Source of the DNA: Aquisphaera insulae
GTDB lineage: Bacteria; Planctomycetota; Planctomycetia; Isosphaerales; Isosphaeraceae
Direction of reading: 5' to 3'
NCBI RefSeq assembly: GCF_011064615.1
Contig: NZ_JAALJH010000062.1
Location: forward strand, 1 to 55,590
DNA: 55,590 bases
Shown here piece after piece: positions 43,668 through 52,596 of this stretch (the first letter of the stretch is position 1; each line of letters starts with the position of its first letter). A program made the position numbers and the translations under genes. The notes beneath the pieces were generated by a model. That model was not told where the DNA came from. It saw only the letters and a list, made by a program, of their open reading frames with translations, and made no database searches.

Positions 43668-43895
43668 TCAGCGATTCGGCGAGGCGGCCTTGGCGGCCTT
43701 CGCCTCCTTGGCCCTCGCCTTGGCGTCGGCGGCGGCCTGCTTCAGGTCGGGCTTCGCGGTGCTGCGTTCGGGCATGTCGATCGTGCCGGCATTCCGCGAG
43801 GGCTCGTCGCCGCATCCGGCGATCGCGCCGAGGATCACGACGAGGGGGAGGATGAAGGCAGCGGGCGTGAATTTGCGTGGGCTCTCGGCGTTCAT
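43668..43895 (-). CDS. Small lipoprotein
   Basis: A 75-residue protein with a lipoprotein signal peptide: basic start, hydrophobic core (FILPLVVILGAI) and lipobox AIAGC. The mature part is short and ends in an Ala/Lys-rich helix (KQAAADAKARAKEAKAAKAAS). AAGGAG lies about 12 bases before ATG 43895. It is directly upstream of the DUF1559 gene and downstream of the orphan pre-kinase module. Function unknown. Confidence 0.75.
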   Translation of the reverse strand: MNAESPRKFTPAAFILPLVVILGAIAGCGDEPSRNAGTIDMPERSTAKPDLKQAAADAKARAKEAKAAKAASPNR

Positions 43896-43950
43896 CGGGT
43901 GGCGTGGGCTCCTTGTCCCGGGGTTCTGGATTTGCGGTCTTTGATCCGTA

Positions 43951-44205
43951 TCAGGCATCGACGGGGGGCCGACGATCGGAGAAGTCCCGCCCGCGAGGAT
44001 TCCTCGGCGAGACGACGCGAGCGAGCTCGGCGAGCCGGCGGAGCGTCGGCAGCATTGCCCGCAGGGCACCGGCCTCGGCCGGATGGCGCTCGATGATCGC
44101 CTCGACGGCCCTCGCCTTTCCCCCCTGGAGCTGGGTCGTAATCTCCTCGGCCAGGCCCGCCAGCGCGGGATCGACGATGTCTTCGGGCGGTGGGCCGTCG
44201 TTCAT
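43951..44205 (-). CDS. Orphan pre-kinase module (84 residues)
   Basis: An 84-residue protein whose residues about 15-62 match the helical segment that normally precedes the kinase domain in planctomycete Pkn proteins: LAEEITTQLQGG, then ERHPAEAGALRAMLPTLRRLAEL. The kinase at 44910-47444 has the same segment before its catalytic domain (LLKRLQGG, then GEHPAWADEIRRMAPILLDLAML). Here no kinase domain follows; the next gene in line is the lipoprotein. The start overlaps the stop of the ECF sigma gene (ATGA), so it is translated with it. It may be a remnant of a lost kinase or a small partner of the sigma factor. Confidence 0.7.
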   Translation of the reverse strand: MNDGPPPEDIVDPALAGLAEEITTQLQGGKARAVEAIIERHPAEAGALRAMLPTLRRLAELARVVSPRNPRGRDFSDRRPPVDA

Positions 44206-44822
44206 AGCTCGAGACCTTCCAGTCCGGCGCGAAGCCGAACGAGTGCCCGATAGATGCGGGCCTCCGCCGCTCCGACCGTGCAGCCGAGTGCCTCGGCGAT
44301 CTGGGCCGCGGGGAGCTGCTCGATGTGTCGCATGACCAGGATCTCCCGGTCCTTCTCCGCCATCGCCTGGAGCACGCCCATGACGCGTTCGAGCCGTTCC
44401 TGGACGGCCATCCGGGCGCTCGGGCTGGTGTCGTTGGCCACCAGGCTATGGCCGAGGGCCGAGGCCGAATCGTCCCACGAGATCGGCTCCGGCGCCTCGC
44501 GGCGGACGCTCCGCGCCTGGGCGATGACGTGCCGCCGGTGGGCGTCCACGACACGATCCGCCGTGAGCTGACGGAGCCAGCCGAGGAACGGCAGGGGCCG
44601 GTCGCGGAGATATTCGTCGAGCCGCTGCGAGGCGTCCGCCAGCGCGTCCTGGACGACGTCCGAGGGGTCGATCCGCGACGCCAGCCGGCGGTTCAGCCGC
44701 GCCCTGACCATCCTCCGGAGGTCGTCGCGATGCCGCTCCAGCAACTCCAGGCGTGCCGACGCGTCGCCGGACAGGGTCCTCTCGATCAGCGCATCCAAGG
44801 CCCCGACTCCCTCGGTGGTCAT
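44202..44822 (-). CDS. ECF-family RNA polymerase sigma factor
   Basis: A 206-residue extracytoplasmic-function sigma factor of the type abundant in planctomycetes. Region 2 is visible (RLASRIDPSDVVQDALADASQRLDEY, here only as landmarks SRIDPSDVVQDA and RLDEY) and region 4 has the helix-turn-helix LPAAQIAEALGCTVGAAEARIYRALVRLR, with AQIAEALG and ARIYRAL as key parts. No classical anti-sigma gene follows; the overlapping gene is the orphan pre-kinase module, and a Pkn-type kinase lies 87 bases upstream. This fits the sigma-kinase pairings known in the phylum, where phosphorylation replaces an anti-sigma factor. Confidence 0.9.
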   Translation of the reverse strand: MTTEGVGALDALIERTLSGDASARLELLERHRDDLRRMVRARLNRRLASRIDPSDVVQDALADASQRLDEYLRDRPLPFLGWLRQLTADRVVDAHRRHVIAQARSVRREAPEPISWDDSASALGHSLVANDTSPSARMAVQERLERVMGVLQAMAEKDREILVMRHIEQLPAAQIAEALGCTVGAAEARIYRALVRLRAGLEGLEL

Positions 44823-44909
44823 CGTCCTCTCCCAAGGCTTACCCCGCGGACGGAGGCGCGTCCTTACGCGGAATTTCTCGGATTCGGCGAGAAAGCCCCG
44901 GGGACGCCG

Positions 44910-47444
44910 TCAGGGTTGCGACGGCCGGTGGGCGGCCAGGGCTCGCTCGTCCAGCAACGCCTTGAGGCGTCCGGCGGTCAGCCGGGTGGCGGAATCCTCC
45001 GGGCCGACGGCCCGCCGCTGGGCCTCCAGCGTGGACCGAAGGAGGCGTTCGGCCTCGTCGGTCCGGCCCCGCGAATGGAGGAACTCGCCCAGCCTGCTGG
45101 AGACAAAGAGCGTGGACGGATGATCGGGGCCGACGACGCGCCGATGCGATTCCAGGACGCGGCGGAAGATCGACTCGGCTTCCCGGTCGCGGTGGAGCTT
45201 CGCCAGGACGTGGGCCAGGTTGTACTCCCCGGTGAGGCTGCCGGGATGATCCGGGCCCAGGACCTCGCGATTGGTCTCGAGGGACTCGCGGAAGATCCTC
45301 TCGGCCTCCTCGTCCTTGCCCCGCTTCTCCAGCACGGCGGCCAGGTTGTTCAGGGCGGACAGGGCCGCCGGGTGCTTGCGCCCGCGGAGCGCGGTCGCGT
45401 CGTCGATGGTCCGCCGCAGGATCGCCTCGGCCTCGTCGAGCCGGCCGCGGCGGCGGAGCAGGTCCCCGAGGTCGTTGCGGGCCGAGAGGACCACGTCGGG
45501 CGAGACCCCGGGCGCGGCGTCGCCGACGGCCAGGATCCGGCGATACTCGGCCTCGGCCTCCTCGCCCCGCCCCCGGGTCGAAAGCAACTCGGCGAGGTAG
45601 CCGGACGCCTGCAGCGCCGTCGGGGAATCCGCGCCGAGCCGCCGGCGGGAGCGGTCGACGGCGTCCATGAGCAGCGGCTCGGCCTCGTCGAGGCGGCCCA
45701 GGTGCGCCAGGACATGGCCGAGTTCGGCCTCGCCCTCGAGCATCTCGTCGGCCGGCTCGCCCGACAGGCCGCGGAACAGGTCGTGGGACAGGCGGAGATG
45801 CCGCTCGGCCGTCGCGTAGTCGCCGATACCGTGATACGCCTTGCCGATCGCCAGCCGGACGGCGGCCTCGACGTCGGGCTGTCCCACGAAGGCCGGGCCC
45901 ACGTCCGTCGAGGCGCGGTCGAGCGCCTCGCGGATCGTCGTGCGGCCCCCGTCGGGGTTGATCTCCGGCGAGGCCTGGCCGAGCAGGCGATCGACCAGGA
46001 AGCGATGGACGGCCGCGAGCTTGGCCGCCTCGAGGCGGGTCGCCCGTTCGGAGGCCGCGAGCAGCCGCTCCTGGCGGGCCGACCGTCGCCAACCCCAGGT
46101 CACGGCGGCGAGGCCCAGGATCAGGGAGGCGGCCAGCGCCGCGATCAGCGACGCGGTGATCGGCTTGCGGCGGCACCAGCGCCAGGCCCGGGCGGCGGGG
46201 CCGACCGGCCGGGCCGCGATCGGCAGGCCATCCAGGAACCGGCGAAGGTCGTCGGCCAGTCGGCCGGCCGTCTCGTAGCGCTCGGTCGGGCCCTTCGCCA
46301 TCGCCTTGCCCACCACCGTCGCCAGGTCGACCGGAACGCCCGGATTGAGGCGACGGATCGGGGCCGGCTCCACCTCGGCGATCCGGCGGAGGATCTCTTG
46401 CCGATCGCCCCCCTCGATCGCCGGCCGAAGCGTCAGCAGCTCATAGAGCGTCACCCCCAGGGCATAGATGTCGGTCCGACGGTCCACCAGGGCTCGACGC
46501 CCCAATGCCTGCTCGGGGCTCATGTAGCGAAGCGTGCCGGGGAGGCCGCCGGTCATGGTGAGCCCGGCCCCCCCCTGGACGTCGGCCATCCCGAAGTCGA
46601 CCACCCACACGTCGCCCCGATGGTCCAGCAGCAGGTTCGCCGGCTTGATGTCGCGGTGGGTTACCCCCTGCTCGTGCGCGTAGCCCAGCGCCTCCGCGAT
46701 CTCGACGCCCAGCCTCGCCACGGTCCGGACGTAGGACGGTTCGTGGATCGATCCGTGGGCGACGGCCACCGATCGGACCGCCTCCCGCACCGCCCCCGGG
46801 GCGAACCGCCCGGACAGCAGGCCGCCGGCCAGGGCGTCGAGGGCCGAGGCCTCGGATCCCGCACCGCCCCCGTTGCGGTCCAGGCTTCGCATCGTGGCGA
46901 TCAGGTCGGCCAGGCTGCCCCCCTCCACGAGCTGCATCGCATAGTAGGGGACGCCGTCCGCCAGCCCGACGTCGTAGACGGGCACGATCCGCGGATGCTG
47001 GAGCAGGCCGGCGACGCGGGCCTCGAGCTGGAACCGCTGGAGCGACTGCGAGTCCAGCGAGGCCGCCGTCAGCAGGACCTTCAGGGCCACCCGCCGCCCC
47101 AGCGCCGACTGCTCGGCCTCGTAGACGATCCCCATCCCCCCCCGGCCGATCTCGCGATCGATCCGGAAGCCGCCGATCTCCCGCCCCCTGGCGATGCTCG
47201 CGGAGTCGCCCCGCCCCAGCATCGCCAGGTCGAGCAGGATGGGGGCCATCCTGCGGATCTCGTCGGCCCATGCCGGGTGCTCGCCCGCCGCCGCCTCGAC
47301 GTCGATCGTGCCGCCGCCCTGGAGCCGCTTCAGCAGGTCCTCGAAGAGCCGCGCCAGGCCCGGATCGATCTGTCCCGATGACGACGACGGGCCGACGTTC
47401 GCGTCGGCCCGAGCTCGCCCCTCATCGAGCACCTGATCCGGCAT
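44910..47444 (-). CDS. Ser/Thr protein kinase with TPR-like repeats
   Basis: An 844-residue Pkn-type kinase. A pre-kinase helical segment (residues about 28-77) is followed by the catalytic domain at about 94-415: Gly loop IGRGGMG, K122 in ALKVL, HRD at 263-265 with D265, DFG at 283-285 and SPE at 309-311, all intact. A roughly 50-residue insertion rich in Gly and Ala lies near 186-236. A single transmembrane helix follows (ASLIAALAASLILGLAAVTWGW), then at least six tetratricopeptide-like repeats with the ALNNLA-x-x-L-x-x-RGK-x-x-EAE pattern, which would lie outside the membrane. ATG 47444 is chosen with GGAG upstream; the frame is open to 47579. It sits between the two-component pair and the ECF sigma gene. 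Confidence 0.93.
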   Translation of the reverse strand: MPDQVLDEGRARADANVGPSSSSGQIDPGLARLFEDLLKRLQGGGTIDVEAAAGEHPAWADEIRRMAPILLDLAMLGRGDSASIARGREIGGFRIDREIGRGGMGIVYEAEQSALGRRVALKVLLTAASLDSQSLQRFQLEARVAGLLQHPRIVPVYDVGLADGVPYYAMQLVEGGSLADLIATMRSLDRNGGGAGSEASALDALAGGLLSGRFAPGAVREAVRSVAVAHGSIHEPSYVRTVARLGVEIAEALGYAHEQGVTHRDIKPANLLLDHRGDVWVVDFGMADVQGGAGLTMTGGLPGTLRYMSPEQALGRRALVDRRTDIYALGVTLYELLTLRPAIEGGDRQEILRRIAEVEPAPIRRLNPGVPVDLATVVGKAMAKGPTERYETAGRLADDLRRFLDGLPIAARPVGPAARAWRWCRRKPITASLIAALAASLILGLAAVTWGWRRSARQERLLAASERATRLEAAKLAAVHRFLVDRLLGQASPEINPDGGRTTIREALDRASTDVGPAFVGQPDVEAAVRLAIGKAYHGIGDYATAERHLRLSHDLFRGLSGEPADEMLEGEAELGHVLAHLGRLDEAEPLLMDAVDRSRRRLGADSPTALQASGYLAELLSTRGRGEEAEAEYRRILAVGDAAPGVSPDVVLSARNDLGDLLRRRGRLDEAEAILRRTIDDATALRGRKHPAALSALNNLAAVLEKRGKDEEAERIFRESLETNREVLGPDHPGSLTGEYNLAHVLAKLHRDREAESIFRRVLESHRRVVGPDHPSTLFVSSRLGEFLHSRGRTDEAERLLRSTLEAQRRAVGPEDSATRLTAGRLKALLDERALAAHRPSQP

Positions 47445-47629
47445 CGGGATGGACTCCGACGGCGATCCCCCGGCCGTCTCCGCGGGCCCTCCTCCCGCGC
47501 GGCGAACGGGGATCCGGCGCGATCGAAGGTGGCTCGAGATCGTCGGGCGGTCGACCCGCCCTCGAGCCGATACCAGCATACCGGAGCGCCTCGGATTCTA
47601 TCCAGGCCGGGGCCGGGGGCCGGCGAGCC

Positions 47630-49069
47630 TCAGCCCCCCTCGGGGCGGCCGGCGGCGGTCCACGTCTGCTGGAGCTGGTTGATCTTGTTGTAGAGCGTCT
47701 TCAGGCTGATGCCGAGCTCCTTGTGGGCGGCGACCTTGTTGCCGTTGTGCTTCTCCAGGACGGCCTGGATGTAGCTCATCTCGACGTCGCGGAGGGTCGG
47801 CGACCCCTCGGGGATGGCGAAATGAGGCGAGCCGATCGCCGCGTGGGCCGGGGCGGCCTGGGCGGAGCGGCCGGACCTGGCCGGGAGCTGCGCGGGCAGG
47901 TGCTCGGGGAGGATCGGGCCGCGGCCGGCGAGGATCGCCGCCCGCTCGATGGCGTTGGCCAGCTCGCGGATATTCCCCGGCCAGTCGTGGGAGGACAGCA
48001 TGTCGAGCGCCTCGGGGCTGATCTCGATGTGGCCCGTCCCCCGCCTCGACGTGTACCGGGTCAGCAGGTGGCGGCAGAGCGCCGGCAGGTCGGCCTTCCG
48101 CTCGCGGAGGGGCGGCAGGATGATCTCGAACGTGTTCAGGCGGAAGAAGAGGTCCTCCCGGAAGAGGTCGGTCTTCACCATCTCGCGGAGGTCCCGATTG
48201 GTCGCGCAGAGGACCCGCACGTCGACTCGGAACGGCTCGTTCTCGCCCACGCGGCGGATCTCGCCGGACTCCAGGAAGCGGAGCAGCTTGACCTGCACGC
48301 TCTTGTCCAGCTCGCCCACCTCATCCAGGAACAGGGTGCCGCCGTTGGCGACCTCGAAGAGCCCCTTGCGGTTGGACTCGGCGCCGGTGAAGGCCCCCTT
48401 GCGATGGCCGAAGAGCTCGCTCTCGACCAGGTTCTCCGGCAGGGCGCCGCAGTTCACCGGGATGAAGGTCCGCGAGGCCCGCTCGCTCTTGTCGTGGAGG
48501 TTGCGGGCGACGAGCTCCTTGCCGGTGCCGGTGTCGCCCAGGATCATCACCGTGGCCTCGGTCGGCGCGATCGTGTCGATCAGCCGATGGACCTGCTGCA
48601 TGGACGGCGTCTCGCCGATCAGCATCGGCGTCCCCTCGGCGATCTTCAGCCGGGTCTCGAGCGCGGCGGTCTTGTTGGTCAGGTCCCGCCGCTCGACGAT
48701 CCGCTGGAGCAGGACCTCCAGCTCCGCCCACTTGCACGGCTTGGTCAGGTAGTCGAACGCGCCCAGCCTCAGGGCCTGGACCGCCGTGTCCACCGTGGCG
48801 TGGCCGGTGAGGATGATCACCTGGGTGTCCGGGCTGACCTGCTTGACCTGGTTGAGCACCTCGATGCCGGTGATGCCGGGCATGCGGATGTCCAGCAGGG
48901 CGGCGTCGAACGACCCCCGCTCCAGGGCCTTCAGCGCCGCGGCGCCGTCGGGGCAGACCACGACCTCGTGGCCGAGCCGCGGCAGCTCCATCTGCATCAG
49001 GTCCCGGAGGTGCGCCTCGTCGTCGGCGAACAGGATCCGCAGGCCCCCCTGGCGTGACTTCTCGATCAT
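47630..49069 (-). CDS. NtrC-type sigma-54-dependent response regulator
   Basis: A 479-residue activator with three domains. The receiver domain has the acidic pair D16-D17, phospho-accepting D60 (LLDIRMPG) and K110. The AAA+ domain has Walker A GDTGTGKE (178-185), the sigma-54 contact loop GAFTGA (225-230) and LFLDEVGEL. A Fis-type helix-turn-helix closes the protein (HNGNKVAAHKELGISLKTLYNKI). Once phosphorylated it would remodel sigma-54 polymerase at remote promoters. GGGAGGG precedes the ATG. It is 108 bases downstream of its likely sensor kinase gene. Confidence 0.95.
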   Translation of the reverse strand: MIEKSRQGGLRILFADDEAHLRDLMQMELPRLGHEVVVCPDGAAALKALERGSFDAALLDIRMPGITGIEVLNQVKQVSPDTQVIILTGHATVDTAVQALRLGAFDYLTKPCKWAELEVLLQRIVERRDLTNKTAALETRLKIAEGTPMLIGETPSMQQVHRLIDTIAPTEATVMILGDTGTGKELVARNLHDKSERASRTFIPVNCGALPENLVESELFGHRKGAFTGAESNRKGLFEVANGGTLFLDEVGELDKSVQVKLLRFLESGEIRRVGENEPFRVDVRVLCATNRDLREMVKTDLFREDLFFRLNTFEIILPPLRERKADLPALCRHLLTRYTSRRGTGHIEISPEALDMLSSHDWPGNIRELANAIERAAILAGRGPILPEHLPAQLPARSGRSAQAAPAHAAIGSPHFAIPEGSPTLRDVEMSYIQAVLEKHNGNKVAAHKELGISLKTLYNKINQLQQTWTAAGRPEGG

Positions 49070-49177
49070 CGATCCCTCCCTGAATCGGCCCGCGTCTCCC
49101 GCCGGTTTCCTTCCCGGCGCCCCGGCCGCCCGATCCGTTCGCAGTCTATCATGATCATATCGTGTTCGGAATCGACC

Positions 49178-50809
49178 TCAGCCGGCGGCCGCCAGCACGG
49201 CGCCCCGGGTCGCGGGCGACTCGCGCGGGGGACGCCCCTCGTCGACCTCGGACGGGTGGATCGGCAGCCGGACCTTGAAGGTCGAGCCCTGCCCCTCGCC
49301 GGGGCTGCTCGCCATGATCTCGCCGTGGTGCTGGCTGACGATCCGATGGGTGATCGACAGGCCCAGGCCGGTCCCCTTCCCCACCCGCCGCCGGGTGAAG
49401 AACGGCTCGAAGATGTTCTCCAGGACGTCCGCCGGCATCCCGCAGCCGCTGTCCGCGAACACCATCTCGGCCATGCCGTGGCCGTAGCGCGCCTCGATCC
49501 GGAGCACCCCGCCGGTCTCCATGGAGTCCAGCGCGTTGACGACCAGGTTCAGCACCACCTGCTTGATCTCCTGGCCGTCCACGTGGGCCATCACCGCCTC
49601 CTTGGGCTGGAAGGCGATCGTCTTGCCCCGGTACTTGCCGATGTGGCGGATCATGTCCACCACCCCCTGGATCAGGCCCACCATGTCCGTCCGCTCGCGC
49701 TGGATGTCGTTGCAGCGCGAGAAGTCGAGGAGCTTCTCGGTGATGTTCTTGCACCGGAACGCCTCCTCCTGGATCATCTTCAGGTAGTTCTGGATCACCC
49801 TGTGATCAGGATGGTCCGAGCCGCTGAGGAGCCCCCCCACGCGGTTCTCCAGCGCCTCGGAGCAGAACGCGATCGAGGCCAGCGGGTTGTTGATCTCGTG
49901 CGCGACGCCCGCCGCCAGGAACCCCACCCCGGCCAGCCGCTCCGAGCGGACGAGCTGCCGGCTCCGCTCGTTGACCTGCTGCTCCAGGTCGGCGTAGGTC
50001 ATGCTGATCTTCGCCGTCATGTCGTTGAAGGCCTCGGCCAGGTCCTGCATCTCGTCGCCCGTGTTGAGCTCGATCTTGTAGTCGAAAGAGCCCCGCGCCA
50101 CCCGCCGCACCCCGCGCTGGAGGAGCCGCACCGGGTAGAGCACCCAGTGGTGGAAGAGCAGCATCAGGACCGCGAGCATCGCCATCACCATCAGGGCCGA
50201 CGTCCAGACGATCGCCCGGCTGGTCAGGTATTGCCCCTTGGAGAGGACCAGGATGTCGTTGAAGTCCCCGAAAAGCTCCTTGGGCAGGAGCATCACCGTG
50301 CGGTTGAGGCGGGCCAGGCGAGACTTCAGGTCGGTCGCCGGCTCGATCTGGGGGAGCAGGTCGGGTCGTTCCTTCACGTAGTAAGTCGTGCCGGGCAGGA
50401 TCGGGCCGGCCGCCTTCTCCGGCGAAAGCTCGGCGAGGATCGCGGCCAGGTCGTCATCGATCCGGAAGGCCAGGCCGAGCTCGTCGAGCCCGCTGTTGGC
50501 ACGGTTGCCCCGAAGCGTGTTCTGCTTGAGCAGCCGGAAGTACGTCAGCAGGGCCTCGCGTGCCTCCAGGACCCGGCCGGCAAGCTCCGCTCGCTCCTCG
50601 GGTGTCCCCTCGCCGTGGAGCTGGAGCCGGAAGACGCGGTCGATCAGGTCCACCGAGGCCCCCATCTCGACGAGCTGATCCGACTGGGTCAGGTAGCTAA
50701 TGTGGAAGGAATGGAGGCCGAAGGCGGAGCCCGCGAGGAGGATGAGCATCATCCCGACCACCACGCTCAGTCCGGCGACGAGCTTGATGCGAATGGGCCA
50801 TCGGACCAT
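49178..50809 (-). CDS. Membrane sensor histidine kinase
   Basis: A 543-residue sensor kinase, likely partner of the NtrC-type regulator. A transmembrane helix at about residues 8-31 and another near 200-220 frame an extracytoplasmic sensing domain of about 170 residues with helical character. HAMP follows at about 220-275, then a HisKA domain with H304 (GVAHEINNPLAS) and an HATPase domain with the N box (NLVVNALDSM), DSGCGMP and GTGLGLSI. GGGAGG lies six bases before ATG 50809; the open frame extends upstream to 51019 across the repeat region and is not used. The kinase type (NtrB/ZraS-like) is usual for sigma-54 systems. The signal is unknown. Confidence 0.93.
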   Translation of the reverse strand: MVRWPIRIKLVAGLSVVVGMMLILLAGSAFGLHSFHISYLTQSDQLVEMGASVDLIDRVFRLQLHGEGTPEERAELAGRVLEAREALLTYFRLLKQNTLRGNRANSGLDELGLAFRIDDDLAAILAELSPEKAAGPILPGTTYYVKERPDLLPQIEPATDLKSRLARLNRTVMLLPKELFGDFNDILVLSKGQYLTSRAIVWTSALMVMAMLAVLMLLFHHWVLYPVRLLQRGVRRVARGSFDYKIELNTGDEMQDLAEAFNDMTAKISMTYADLEQQVNERSRQLVRSERLAGVGFLAAGVAHEINNPLASIAFCSEALENRVGGLLSGSDHPDHRVIQNYLKMIQEEAFRCKNITEKLLDFSRCNDIQRERTDMVGLIQGVVDMIRHIGKYRGKTIAFQPKEAVMAHVDGQEIKQVVLNLVVNALDSMETGGVLRIEARYGHGMAEMVFADSGCGMPADVLENIFEPFFTRRRVGKGTGLGLSITHRIVSQHHGEIMASSPGEGQGSTFKVRLPIHPSEVDEGRPPRESPATRGAVLAAAG

Positions 50810-50982
50810 GACGACCTCCCTGTCGTTCGGTTGGGCTGCGGTGTGGTGCTGGGGCGGGTGCCCGGGACGGGTGTCTCCGGGCGGCCGCCGGAGCTTATAC
50901 CAGAAGTCGCCCGATGGCTCAAACCGACTCGGCGGGATTCCACGGCCAGGTTCCTGCTCGAGTCCGAGGGAAAGGATGGAAT

Positions 50983-51030
50983 GGCAGACAGGAATGTCTG
51001 CCCCCCGGAGGACAGGCATTCTTGCCTGTC
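50983..51030. repeat. REP-like pair of short hairpins
   Basis: Two adjacent perfect 8-base-pair hairpins with 4-base loops: arms GGCAGACA and TGTCTGCC (50983-51002) and arms GACAGGCA and TGCCTGTC (51011-51030). Their sequence is similar (both contain a GACAGG-type core), which is typical of dispersed REP-like elements. They lie in the 305-base gap between the sensor kinase and the M48 peptidase genes. Confidence 0.7.
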
Positions 51031-51085
51031 ACGTAGTAGGCGTTCTTGCCTGTCACGTAGTAGGCGTTCTTGCCTGTCACGTAGT
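51014..51085. repeat. Three tandem copies of a 24-base repeat
   Basis: Units at 51014-51037, 51038-51061 and 51062-51085 are identical except for one base in the first unit; each contains TTCTTGCCTGTCACGTAG. The first unit overlaps the second REP-like hairpin, so the tandem array looks like an expansion of one hairpin arm plus its flank. There are no spacers, so it is not a CRISPR array. Confidence 0.9.
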
Positions 51086-51114
51086 CATCCCCACCGTTGA
51101 GCCGTGACAAAGCC

Positions 51115-52596
51115 CTAGGGCAACAGCTCCCAGGAATGCGTGAAAAGGGCCACGGCGAACGTCGCCATCAGGAGGGCCGCGACCGTCGCCCGGAGGGCGC
51201 GGACCCTCCTCTGGAAGGCGGGCTCGCCGCGAGGGTTGGCCTGGAGGCCGCGGAGGAAGTCGATCCGGCTGGCGATGCTCCCGTGCCGCCACGACCTGGC
51301 CCGGATGTCCAGGCCGTTGTGGCGAGCCACGCAGGAGAGGGCATCCGTGAAGACCTGGATCCCCACGGGGCAAAGGCCGTCCAGCGGGCGGGGCCGTCCC
51401 TCCGCGGGCGGCGAGCCCTCCTCATCGAAGTCGAAGTGCGGGGGACAGTCGGGGTCGCCGCAGGAGACCACCTTGCAGCCGAAGACGTCCGCCTGCCGCT
51501 CGAACCGTCGCGAGAGGTGCCCGAAGACCAGCCAGAAGAACACGCCGGCCGCCGCCAGCAGCAGCCCGGCCTCGGCGATCTCGGTCGCCTGGGAGACGTC
51601 GGAAGGGTCGATCCACGGCAGCCCCGCGACCCACGCCTCGGGGATCGAGATCGCCCCGGCCGCCAGCGAGATCAACGCCAGGCTCCCCATGAAGAAGAAG
51701 CCGAAGTAGGGCAGATGGCGATGGGCCACGTGGCCGACCTCGTGGCCGAAGACCGCGGCCACCTCGGCCGGGCTGAGCGAGTCCAGGAGCGCGTCGCTCA
51801 GGAGCACGTAGCGGAACCACGGCAGGACCCCGGTCACGCAGGCATTGACCATCATCCCCCCTGTGTCCCAGACCAGGAAGTCGGTGAACCGGAACCCCAC
51901 GCGCCTCGCCACCCGCTCCAGGCGGCGGCGGAGCGGGCCGTCGGGGAGGCTCCGCGTCGGCCAGGCCAGCCGGATGAACAGCGGCGAGGCGAAGAGGATC
52001 GAGAGCCCCAGGCAGGCCAGCTCGATGGGCTCGGCCGCCGGGTGCCGGTGCCAGCCGGGCCAGAGCCGGCCGAAGACGTCGTGCCGGAGCACGAAGATCA
52101 GGATCACGGGGAGCGTCAGCCCGATCGCCTGTCGCGACTTCAGCGTCAAATACGTGTGCCAGGGGGGGCAGTTCCGGGCGCCGTGAAGCGCCCGCTCCGC
52201 CAGGTAGAGGCCGCTCCAGGTCGCGAGCTGGATCAGCAGGAACGGGGCGAAGATCGCCAGGTCGTCCACCAGGATCGAGCCCTCGAGCTTCCAGTTGGAG
52301 AGCACCAGGCCCGACCAGCCCACGCCGTGGATGATCCAGGCGTAGATGCCCAGGCCCGCCATGGTCAAGAGCCGCGACCCCTGGATGTATCGCCGGAAGA
52401 CCCGCCCCGAGGCGTAGCCGGCGTGGGCCACGCGGGACGCCACCCAGCCCCCCAGCCCGAACGACATCACCGCGATCAGGAGCACCCCGCCGGCGGCCTC
52501 CAGGATGCGGAACGGCACGAGCGAGCCCGGGACCTCGGGACCGGGCAGGTCGATCCCGAAGGCGATGAGCAGGGCGATCAGCAAGGAGATCGGCAT
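51115..52596 (-). CDS. M48-family membrane metallopeptidase
   Basis: A 493-residue multi-pass membrane zinc peptidase related to STE24/HtpX. The zinc motif HEVGH is at residues 285-289 and the third ligand is E366 (FERQADVFG). Hydrophobic segments lie near residues 1-16, 33-55, 80-100, 112-135, 158-172, 191-212, 299-320 and 342-362, and one near the C-terminus. Between the third ligand and the C-terminal helix is an insertion of about 40 residues with cysteines C374, C379, C384 and C409 and several Asp/Glu, not a usual part of the family. No good ribosome binding site is visible before the ATG. It may take part in membrane-protein quality control. Confidence 0.88.
   Translation of the reverse strand: MPISLLIALLIAFGIDLPGPEVPGSLVPFRILEAAGGVLLIAVMSFGLGGWVASRVAHAGYASGRVFRRYIQGSRLLTMAGLGIYAWIIHGVGWSGLVLSNWKLEGSILVDDLAIFAPFLLIQLATWSGLYLAERALHGARNCPPWHTYLTLKSRQAIGLTLPVILIFVLRHDVFGRLWPGWHRHPAAEPIELACLGLSILFASPLFIRLAWPTRSLPDGPLRRRLERVARRVGFRFTDFLVWDTGGMMVNACVTGVLPWFRYVLLSDALLDSLSPAEVAAVFGHEVGHVAHRHLPYFGFFFMGSLALISLAAGAISIPEAWVAGLPWIDPSDVSQATEIAEAGLLLAAAGVFFWLVFGHLSRRFERQADVFGCKVVSCGDPDCPPHFDFDEEGSPPAEGRPRPLDGLCPVGIQVFTDALSCVARHNGLDIRARSWRHGSIASRIDFLRGLQANPRGEPAFQRRVRALRATVAALLMATFAVALFTHSWELLP

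Noticed and set aside
44325..47381. A 1018-residue open frame on the plus strand
   Set aside because: It lies antisense to the ECF sigma and Ser/Thr kinase genes, whose catalytic motifs are intact on the minus strand; the plus-strand product has no family features.
51014..51085. Possible CRISPR array
   Set aside because: The 24-base units are contiguous with no spacers and no cas genes are present.
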